Assembly: GCA_946478985.1 (NCBI GenBank)
Contig: CAMLDZ010000155.1
Span: forward strand, 1-6,055
Source of the DNA: an uncultured Solimonas sp.
GTDB lineage: Bacteria > Pseudomonadota > Gammaproteobacteria > Nevskiales > Nevskiaceae
Reading direction: 5' to 3'
DNA length: 6,055 nt
In this document: positions 1 through 5,142 of the stretch, one piece after another
How positions within the stretch are numbered: the stretch's first letter is position 1
Layout of the letters: every line of letters begins with the position of its first letter
The notes under the pieces: generated by a model
What the model saw: only the letters and a program-made list of their open reading frames with translations
Told to the model about the DNA's origin: nothing
Databases searched by the model: none
Program-made: the position numbers and the translations under genes

Positions 1-887
1 TGATCAGCATCGCCGACCTGTCGGCGCCGCTGATCGAGCGCATCGTGCCGTTCGGGCTCAAGGACCATTCGATCATCGGCAACGAGCTCGACGCCAGCGA
101 CCGCGACGGCCCCGGCAACGGCCCGCGCATCAACATCCGCAACTGGCCGGTCAAGGGCATCTACCAGCCGGACGCGATCGCCGCCTACGCCTACAACGGC
201 AAGACTTACTTCGTCACTGCCAACGAAGGCGACGACCGCAACGACTTCATGCCGGGCGAGGAGACCAAGCGCCTCAGCGCCGGTGCCATCGTGCTCGATC
301 CGGCGATCTTCCCGGACGCGGCGACGCTGAAGTCCAGCATCGGCCGCCTGACCATCACCCCGTTCGGCGCCAGGACCAATGCAAAGGGCGAGCTGCAGGA
401 GATCCTGGTGCTGGGCGGCCGCTCGTTCAGCATCTGGGGCGACGACGGCCAGCAGGTCTACGACAGCGGTGCGGACTTCGAGCGCATCACCGCGCAGCGC
501 AATCCCAACTTCTTCAACGCCAGCAACGACAACAACAATCTCGACGACCGCAGCGACAACAAGGGACCGGAGCCGGAAGGCATCGCGCTGGGCAAGATCG
601 CCGGCCGCACCTTCGCGTTCATCGGCCTGGAACGCATCGGCGGCATCATGGTCTACGACATCAGCAACCCGCAGAACGCTCGCTTCGTGCAATACCTGAA
701 CACGCGCGACTTCACCAAGGCGATCGACGATCCGGGCGCCGGCGACATCGGTCCCGAGGGTCTGGCCTTCATCTCCGCCGCCAACAGCCCCAGCGGCAAG
801 CCGCTGCTGGCGGTCGGCAACGAGGTCAGCGGGACGACGGCGATCTTCGAGATCGACACCATCGAGCTGAAGTCGGCCACCCGCTGA
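1..887 (+). CDS. Choice-of-anchor I family protein, C-terminal part (5' end outside window)
   Basis: The frame is open from base 3 to a TGA at 885-887, giving 294 visible residues. The first visible start-like codon, GTG at 45, lies inside the domain, so the gene is cut by the window edge and is not a short protein. I recognise the family from the stretch INIRNWPVKGIYQPDAIAAY, then VTANEGDDRNDF, ILVLGGRSFSIW, GPEPEGIALGKI, FAFIGLERIGGIMVYDIS and GPEGLAFI. These occur in choice-of-anchor I domain proteins, which are large exported beta-propeller-like proteins of unknown activity, sometimes loosely named alkaline phosphatase-like. An Asp/Asn-rich loop (NDNNNLDDRSDNKG, bases about 523-567) looks like a metal-binding, probably calcium, site; that is inference. 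The protein ends shortly after the domain (IELKSATR), with no visible LPXTG, PEP-CTERM or membrane anchor. Its signal peptide would be upstream of the window. A hairpin follows 12 bases after the stop. Confidence 0.85.
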   Translation, partial: ISIADLSAPLIERIVPFGLKDHSIIGNELDASDRDGPGNGPRINIRNWPVKGIYQPDAIAAYAYNGKTYFVTANEGDDRNDFMPGEETKRLSAGAIVLDPAIFPDAATLKSSIGRLTITPFGARTNAKGELQEILVLGGRSFSIWGDDGQQVYDSGADFERITAQRNPNFFNASNDNNNLDDRSDNKGPEPEGIALGKIAGRTFAFIGLERIGGIMVYDISNPQNARFVQYLNTRDFTKAIDDPGAGDIGPEGLAFISAANSPSGKPLLAVGNEVSGTTAIFEIDTIELKSATR

Positions 888-899
888 AGGCGGGCGAAC

Positions 900-928
900 G
901 GCGGCTGCAGCCTGTCGCTGCAGCCGCC
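900..928 (+). terminator. Perfect 11-bp hairpin downstream of the choice-of-anchor I gene
   Basis: Bases 900-910 pair exactly with 918-928 (GGCGGCTGCAG / CTGCAGCCGCC) around a 7-base loop, CCTGTCG. It starts 12 bases after the stop at 887, where an intrinsic terminator is expected. No proper T tract follows, only ATTTCTT about 10 bases later, so it may act weakly, act with Rho, or stabilise the mRNA 3' end. The stem is symmetric and could work on either strand. Terminator function is inferred from position and structure. Confidence 0.55.
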
Positions 929-942
929 AAACCGCTGATTTC

Positions 943-972
943 TTACCGATCGGCCGCGAGCGAGGCTAAAAT
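943..972 (+). promoter_or_regulatory. Possible sigma70-type promoter for the desaturase gene
   Basis: TAAAAT at 967-972 matches the TATAAT -10 box at five of six positions and sits in an AT-rich patch that stands out from the GC-rich surroundings. The best-placed -35 candidate, TTACCG at 943-948 with an 18-base spacer, is poor (three of six). The predicted transcript would start near 979 and carry a leader of about 60 bases before the desaturase ATG. I see no clear operator palindrome in the spacer. This is a motif call only. Confidence 0.35.
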
Positions 973-1039
973 TGGCATGAAAATCGTTTAATGTTCCGCC
1001 TGCGCGCGCGGCTGGCGCACGCATCCCGAGGAAGTGTCC

Positions 1040-2026
1040 ATGTCGAAGTGCACGACGGTGCAGATCACGCGCGAGCAATTGCGCGAACTCACCGAGTTCC
1101 ACAATGCCTATACGCTGGGCAAGATCGCGCTGTTCGTCGGCATCATGGTGGCGCTCGGCTACATCGCCTGGGTCGCCGACTCGGCGTGGATCGACTGGTC
1201 GGCCTACTGCGGCCTCGGCTACATGTGGATGAGCATGGTCACGCTGATGCATGACGCCACCCACAACACCCTGTTCCCGGAGCGCTGGCAGAACTGGGCG
1301 TTCGGCATCATCGCCATGCTGATGCTGATCGTGCCGTTCATCTCGTTCAAGGAAGACCACCTCGAACACCATCGCTACAACCGGACCTACAAGGACCCGG
1401 ACGCGTGGACGATGACCCGCAAGCGCGGCATCGGCGAGTTCATCGGCTTCTACGCCTATGCGCTGGCCGGCGTGGTGCTGACCATCGTCTTCTTCGTCGC
1501 GATCTATCCGGTCAAGTACTTCAACCGCCAGCAGTGGGCGATCCTGCTCGGCGAGCTGGCGCTCAAGGGCGTCTGCTACACCGCGCTGCTGGTCTGGGCG
1601 CACAACAAGGGGCTGACCGGCGAAGTGCTGGCGCTGTGGTTCATGCCGATCATCGTCTTCTCGGTGCTGAATTCGATGCGCTTCCTGTCCGAGCATTACG
1701 GCACGCCGTGGAACGAAGGCAAGCTGGCCGGCACGCGCACGGTGATCTCCAATCCCGTGCACAGCTTCTTCTGGAACAACATCAACTATCACGCCGTGCA
1801 CCACCTGTACCCGCGCGTGCAGGCCTGCAACCTGGTCAAGCTGCACAAGATCATGGAGCCCGAGCTGCACGCGCAGGGCGCGGTGATCGACAAGAGCTAC
1901 ATCGCGGTGTTCCTGGAAGCGCTGCGCCACGGCCCGGAAACCGAGCCGCAGCTGCAGCGCCGGCTGGAAAAGCGCCGTGCCGCTGCGGCGACGGATGCCG
2001 GCTCCGCCGCCGCGACGGCGGGCTGA
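1040..2026 (+). CDS. Membrane fatty acid desaturase (three histidine boxes)
   Basis: A 328-residue integral membrane non-haem diiron desaturase of the FA_desaturase superfamily. These enzymes introduce a double bond, or a related oxidation, into acyl chains or other lipids using O2 and electrons from a ferredoxin or cytochrome. The three histidine boxes are intact: HDATH at 71-75, HLEHH at 107-111 and HAVHH at 251-255, plus the conserved RFLSEHYG at 214-221. Hydrophobic segments lie near 28-45, 54-70, 86-103, 133-156 and 195-212, in the usual order with the boxes facing the cytoplasm. The C-terminus ends in a low-complexity Ala-rich tail (314-328). I chose ATG 1040 over the in-frame GTG at 1034 because GAGGAAG at 1028-1034 is a well-spaced ribosome binding site for 1040. 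The substrate and position of desaturation cannot be read from the sequence; other superfamily members act on carotenoids or rhizopine-like compounds. csaA follows 52 bases downstream and may be co-transcribed. Confidence 0.93.
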   Translation: MSKCTTVQITREQLRELTEFHNAYTLGKIALFVGIMVALGYIAWVADSAWIDWSAYCGLGYMWMSMVTLMHDATHNTLFPERWQNWAFGIIAMLMLIVPFISFKEDHLEHHRYNRTYKDPDAWTMTRKRGIGEFIGFYAYALAGVVLTIVFFVAIYPVKYFNRQQWAILLGELALKGVCYTALLVWAHNKGLTGEVLALWFMPIIVFSVLNSMRFLSEHYGTPWNEGKLAGTRTVISNPVHSFFWNNINYHAVHHLYPRVQACNLVKLHKIMEPELHAQGAVIDKSYIAVFLEALRHGPETEPQLQRRLEKRRAAAATDAGSAAATAG

Positions 2027-2040
2027 GCCTCACCGCTTTG

Positions 2041-2061
2041 CCGGACGCCGGACGCCGGACG
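2041..2061 (+). repeat. Three tandem copies of a 7-base unit, CCGGACG
   Basis: Bases 2041-2047, 2048-2054 and 2055-2061 are identical CCGGACG units, placed between the desaturase stop and the csaA ribosome binding site (GAGG at 2068-2071). Copy-number change would alter the spacer length but no reading frame. It may simply be a slippage product of GC-rich DNA. Confidence 0.7.
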
Positions 2062-2078
2062 GTGCCCGAGGCACGGCG

Positions 2079-2417
2079 ATGAACGAGATTTCCTGGGAAG
2101 ACTTCACCAAGGTGGAGCTGCGCGTCGGCCGCGTCGTCAGCGCCGAGGTGTTCGCGCAGGCGCGCAAGCCGGCCTACGTGCTGCACGTCGATTTCGGCGA
2201 GGCGCTCGGCATCCGCAAATCCAGCGCGCAGATCACCGCGCTGTACACGCCTGAAGAACTGGTCGGCCGTCTGGTCGTCGCTGTCGTCAATTTTCCGCGC
2301 AAGCAGATCGGCCCGCTGATGTCGGAGTGTCTGGTGACGGGCTTCCATGATGAAAACGGCGACGTCGCGCTCTGCGTGCCGGACAAGCCGGTGCCGCCCG
2401 GCACCAAACTGCTATGA
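2079..2417 (+). CDS. csaA: CsaA-type chaperone / tRNA-binding domain protein
   Basis: A 112-residue protein made of a single OB-fold tRNA-binding domain, the usual length for CsaA (about 110). Landmarks in order are DFTKVELRVGRVV (8-20), a strand pair ending VLHVDFG (34-40), GIRKSSAQITALY (44-56), LVVAVVNFPRKQIGPLMSE (65-83) and the C-terminal PDKPVPPGTKLL (101-112). This is close to what I recall of Bacillus subtilis CsaA. CsaA was described as a homodimeric, secretion-related chaperone that binds SecA and preproteins in the cytoplasm; its fold is shared with the C-terminal domain of MetRS and with Trbp111, so RNA binding is also possible. ATG 2079 is chosen because GAGG at 2068-2071 precedes it at good spacing and the homologous region starts there. 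The longer in-frame upstream extension would overlap the desaturase and is not expected. It is probably transcribed with the desaturase; a functional link is not evident. Confidence 0.92.
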   Translation: MNEISWEDFTKVELRVGRVVSAEVFAQARKPAYVLHVDFGEALGIRKSSAQITALYTPEELVGRLVVAVVNFPRKQIGPLMSECLVTGFHDENGDVALCVPDKPVPPGTKLL

Positions 2418-2481
2418 GCGGCTACCGGTAGGCCCGCCGCCGCTGCGACAATGCGCGGCCGTTCCTGGTAAGCCACGCCTC

Positions 2482-3027
2482 GTGAATTCGCCTGCCGCCG
2501 CCCCACGTGTCCGCCCCGCCGACGCTGCCGATCTGCCGGCGATCGCCGAGCTGTTTACCGCGTCGATCCACGGCCTTGCCGGCGCTCATTACGATGCGGC
2601 GCAGCGCCGCGCCTGGGCGCCGCGGCCGCCTGACCTGGACGCCTGGCGCCAGCGGCTGGCGCCGCTGCACACGCTGATTGCCGACGTTGGCGGCAGGCTC
2701 TGCGGCTTTGTGTCCTGTACGGGCGACGGCCATATCGACCTGCTCTACACCGCGCCGGAGCAGGCGCGCCGCGGCGTCGCCTCGCTGCTGCTGCAGCATG
2801 CCGAAGCGCACATGCGCGCCTGCGGCGCCGCTGCGTTCCATACTGAAGCCAGCCTTGTCGCGCAGCCCTTCTTCGCACGTCACGGCTATGTGGTGGTCGA
2901 GGAACAGTTCGTCCAGCGGCAAGGCGTGGGGTTCCGGCGCTATGCGATGCGCAAGGTCTGCGCCGCGCCGCTGTCGGAGCAAGCCGCTCAGCGGTCGAGC
3001 CGGGCGAGCGCCGCCTGGATCTCCTGA
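2482..3027 (+). CDS. GNAT family N-acetyltransferase (YafP-like)
   Basis: A 181-residue cytoplasmic acetyl-CoA-dependent N-acetyltransferase. The N-terminal RPADAADLPAIAELF (11-25) with IHGLAGAHYDAAQRRAWAP (29-47), then IDLLYTAPEQARRGVASLLL (85-104), TEASLVAQPFFARHGYVVVE (121-140) and a final RRYAMRK match the YafP-like GNAT subgroup. The acetyl-CoA pyrophosphate loop is ARRGVA (95-100), with Ala where the motif usually begins with Gln or Arg. The substrate is unknown. The start is uncertain. GTG 2482 fits the domain boundary and leaves 64 bases after csaA; the only ribosome-site candidate is GGTAAG at 2467-2472, which is weak. An upstream in-frame ATG at 2347 would add 45 unrelated residues read out of frame from csaA and is unlikely. 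GACAAT at 2447-2452 might be a -10 box, without a clear -35. The last 21 or so residues are outside the domain, and the 3' end overlaps the convergent TPR gene by 40 bases. Confidence 0.85.
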   Translation: MNSPAAAPRVRPADAADLPAIAELFTASIHGLAGAHYDAAQRRAWAPRPPDLDAWRQRLAPLHTLIADVGGRLCGFVSCTGDGHIDLLYTAPEQARRGVASLLLQHAEAHMRACGAAAFHTEASLVAQPFFARHGYVVVEEQFVQRQGVGFRRYAMRKVCAAPLSEQAAQRSSRASAAWIS

Positions 3028-3626
3028 CGGCGGCCGGCATCGGCATCGTCGCGGCCCGGCCGCGCCGGCGCGGCGAGCGCCTGCTGGTAGTAGCGGCGCG
3101 CCTGCGTCTTGTCGCCGCGGGTGGCCAGCAGCTCGGCATAGAAGAAGTTCGGATCGATGCCGTCCGGATTGATCTCCAGCGCCTTGCGCAGATAGGCCTC
3201 GGCCTTGTCCTTGTCGCCATAGGCGATCGGCCAGCCGGGCACGTTGGCGTAGAGGCTGCCGAGCGAGCTGTAGATCGAGCCGTCGAGCGCGCGCGGATCG
3301 AGCTTCTCGGCGGCGAGCAGATCGGCGCGCGCCTGCTTGACCTGGCCGAGCGCGCCGAGGCCGCCGCCGAACTTGGCGGCGCTCGACAGCACGATCGCAT
3401 GCCAGACCAGCGCTTCGGCGCGCTGCGGATACCGCTGCAGCAGCACGTCCGCCTGCGCGATCAGCGGCTTGAAGGCGGCGTCCTGCTGCGCCGCCGGCGT
3501 CTGGTAATAGGCCTGCGCCCAGCCGTGCTGCAGGCCGGCCAGATCGTCGTCGAGGCCGGCAGCCCAGGCCGGCGCGCTCAGCAGGCACAGCATCGCCAGC
3601 AGCGATTTGAGTGTGAAGGTTTTCAT
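2988..3626 (-). CDS. Small exported TPR-type protein, last gene of the operon
   Basis: A 212-residue protein with a clear Sec signal peptide: MKTFTLK, a hydrophobic core LLAMLCLLSAPA, then AWA-A, with likely cleavage after residue 22. The mature part is all-helical with TPR-like repeats. The best is DPNFFYAELLATRGDKTQARRYYQQALAAP (158-187), preceded by KAEAYLRKALEINP (141-154), a more divergent pair with a GW insert (GSLYANVPGWPIAYGD, 123-138), and ARADLLAAEKLDP (99-111). No catalytic motif is visible, so a periplasmic binding or scaffolding role is likely. It might resemble TatT-type TRAP-associated TPR proteins, but I cannot establish this. The start is fixed by the signal peptide. The ATG at 3626-3624 overlaps the stop of the upstream dehydrogenase as TGATG, and upstream purines (GAGAGAA) are only a weak ribosome site, which suggests translational coupling. 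Its 3' end runs 40 bases into the convergent acetyltransferase. Confidence 0.8.
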   Translation of the reverse strand: MKTFTLKSLLAMLCLLSAPAWAAGLDDDLAGLQHGWAQAYYQTPAAQQDAAFKPLIAQADVLLQRYPQRAEALVWHAIVLSSAAKFGGGLGALGQVKQARADLLAAEKLDPRALDGSIYSSLGSLYANVPGWPIAYGDKDKAEAYLRKALEINPDGIDPNFFYAELLATRGDKTQARRYYQQALAAPARPGRDDADAGRRQEIQAALARLDR

Positions 3627-4459
3627 CAGTGGGGTTCTCTCGAAGGGGAGGACAGTGCGCCGCTTGCTCCCGGCGCCAGCTCGCGCATCCGCTGCGTCTG
3701 CGCGCGCAGCGCCAGATCGACGAGCCGTGGCCACCAGGCGTTGATGCGGACGAAGATGCGTTCGGCGAAGCCGAAGTAGACTTCGCTGCGCTCGCGCTCG
3801 ATCGCCACGACGATGCGCGCGGCGACCTGCCGCGGCTCGTCCTGAGCCATCTTCAGCGCCTGCGCCAGCCGCTCGGGGGCGCCGGCGTTGAGGTCGGTGC
3901 GCGTGTAGCGCGGCGCGACGTAGGTGATGCCGACGCCGCTGCCGTCCAGCTCGCGGCGCAGCGCTTCGGCGAGACCGCGCAGCGCGAACTTGCTGGCGGA
4001 GTAGCTGGCGTACAGCGGAAAGCCCAGCGATCCGAAGATCGAGCCGACGAAGACGATGCGGCCGCTGCCGCGCTGGCGCATCGCCGGCAGCAGTGCACGG
4101 CTGAGCAGGCTGGGCGCGATCACATTGGTTTGCCACAGCAGCGTGATCGCCTGCGCCGACATCGTCTCCAGCGCGCCGAAGCCCAGCCGCCCGGCGCAGT
4201 GGATGAGCAGGTCCGGCACGCCGATTTCGAGCGCCGCGCGGGCGAGGCGGTCGAGATCTTCGCCGTACTGCAGGTCGGCCGGCAGTATCCGCGCATCGGC
4301 GCCGCGCGCCTGCAGGGCGTCGACCAGCGTCGCCAGCTTGTGCGGATCGCGGCCGCTCAGCAGCAGCCGCGCGCCGCGGTCAGCGAGTTCGCACGCGATC
4401 GCCCGGCCGATGCCGCCGCTGGCACCGGTCAGCAGGACCAGACGGCCTTGCAGGTTCAT
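3626..4459 (-). CDS. Short-chain dehydrogenase/reductase (classical SDR)
   Basis: A 277-residue NAD(P)(H)-dependent oxidoreductase with a Rossmann fold. It has the cofactor loop TGASGGIG (11-18), ADL (61-63) for the adenine ring, and the catalytic set N112, S140, Y153 and K157 in GS-IFGSLGFPLYAS-YSASK. The usual NNAG motif is HCAG (88-91 region), a tolerated change. SGRDPHK at 35-41 after the second strand has an Arg that favours NADP(H), as inference. Beyond the core is an amphipathic C-terminal stretch with paired Trp (ERIFVRINAWWPRLVDLALRAQ, about 233-254) that may hold a membrane surface or a lipid-like substrate. The start ATG at 4459-4457 shares ATGA with the stop of the upstream oxidase, and the stop shares TGATG with the start of the TPR gene. 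It probably reduces or oxidises the carbonyl/alcohol made by its operon partners; the direction and substrate are unknown. Confidence 0.9.
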   Translation of the reverse strand: MNLQGRLVLLTGASGGIGRAIACELADRGARLLLSGRDPHKLATLVDALQARGADARILPADLQYGEDLDRLARAALEIGVPDLLIHCAGRLGFGALETMSAQAITLLWQTNVIAPSLLSRALLPAMRQRGSGRIVFVGSIFGSLGFPLYASYSASKFALRGLAEALRRELDGSGVGITYVAPRYTRTDLNAGAPERLAQALKMAQDEPRQVAARIVVAIERERSEVYFGFAERIFVRINAWWPRLVDLALRAQTQRMRELAPGASGALSSPSREPH

Positions 4460-5142
4460 GCCGCGCTCCGCGGTTCTATCGAGCGGAACACGGCACCGTA
4501 AAGGTGGAAGAACATCCGCGCCGCGTGCAGCACGGCGTCGCGATCGGCGTCGCGGTCGAGGCGGCCGACCAGTGTGCGGAAGAAGTCGACATGCTCGACG
4601 TCGACCGCGCCATGCGAGGACAGGTAGCGGAACGCCTGCTTCGGCAGTCGTAGCGAATGCTGCAGCGTCTGCGCCGCCAGGCTGGCCAGCTCGGTGCTGG
4701 TGGTCTCCAGCACGAAGACCATGCCGAAGAACGCCAGCGGATTGCCGCGCTGGATGCTGTCGTAGGCGTAAGCCACCATCAGCTCGGTGGCGGCGTTGGG
4801 CCGGCCCTGCCGGACGGCCTGCGCGTCGCCGCCGGCGACGCGGATGTCGTCGAGGATCCACTCCTGATGGCCGATCTCCTCGTCGATGTAGTGGGCGATG
4901 GCCTCGCGCAACCATTCGTAGTCGCCACCCAGGCGTGCGCCGCAGGCCATCAGCAGCGGCACCGTATGGCGCACGTGGTGGTAGGCCTGGGTGAGAAACG
5001 CCAGGTAGTCGTCGCGGTCGACCTGGCCGGCCATCGCGGCGCGGATCAGCGGCGCCGCGTACAGCTGCGCGCGCTCGGCGGCGGTCTGCCGCTGCAGGCT
5101 CAGGTAGAAATCCGGCTGCGCGCCGGCGGCGTGGTCATTCAC
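4456..5142 (-). CDS. Iron-containing redox enzyme, haem-oxygenase-like diiron oxidase (TenA/PqqC-like fold)
   Basis: A 228-residue, all-helical cytoplasmic protein of the TenA/PqqC/haem-oxygenase-like superfamily. Older annotations call such proteins TenA family regulators. Candidate metal ligands fall in the pattern expected for haem-oxygenase-like diiron oxidases: E89-x2-H92 in DEEIGHQEW, E146 in VLETTSTE, and H177-x3-D181-x2-H184 in SSHGAVDVEH. Known relatives (UndA, CADD, SznF, BesC) use O2 for decarboxylation, C-C cleavage, N-oxygenation or similar chemistry. Other landmarks are YLAFLTQAYHHVRHTVPLLMACGARL (46-71) and ELMVAYAYDSIQRGNPLAFFGMV (120-142). The start must be GTG 5142-5140, because the nearby ATG at 5138 is out of frame. 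The GTG overlaps the stop of the acyl ligase as GTGA, and its own stop overlaps the SDR start as ATGA. The neighbouring acyl ligase and SDR suggest an activated acyl group or a product of it as substrate; that is inference. Confidence 0.88.
   Translation of the reverse strand: MNDHAAGAQPDFYLSLQRQTAAERAQLYAAPLIRAAMAGQVDRDDYLAFLTQAYHHVRHTVPLLMACGARLGGDYEWLREAIAHYIDEEIGHQEWILDDIRVAGGDAQAVRQGRPNAATELMVAYAYDSIQRGNPLAFFGMVFVLETTSTELASLAAQTLQHSLRLPKQAFRYLSSHGAVDVEHVDFFRTLVGRLDRDADRDAVLHAARMFFHLYGAVFRSIEPRSAA

Noticed and set aside
653..1930. Long open frame (425 codons) on the - strand opposite the desaturase
   Set aside because: It lies wholly antisense to a gene with intact histidine boxes; the translation is His/Arg/Asp-rich with no domain and is a typical high-GC shadow frame.
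1977..2078. Longer upstream start for csaA
   Set aside because: It would overlap the desaturase 3' end with Arg/Pro-rich residues, whereas ATG 2079 has a ribosome site and the family's normal length.
2347..2481. ATG 2347 as start of the acetyltransferase, giving 226 residues
   Set aside because: The extra residues are an out-of-frame reading of csaA with no similarity to the GNAT N-terminus; GTG 2482 matches the domain boundary.
2422..3588. 388-codon - strand frame across the acetyltransferase and TPR genes
   Set aside because: It is Arg/Ala/Gly-rich low-complexity translation in the wrong frame for the signal peptide and TPR repeats; no recognisable motif.
3629..4994. Long + strand frames opposite the SDR and diiron oxidase
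   Set aside because: They are antisense to genes with intact catalytic motifs and chained start/stop overlaps; their compositions are Arg/Ala-rich shadows.
5136..5138. ATG near the start of the diiron oxidase gene as its start codon
   Set aside because: It is in a different frame (ATG ACC ACG); the oxidase frame begins at the overlapping GTG 5142-5140.
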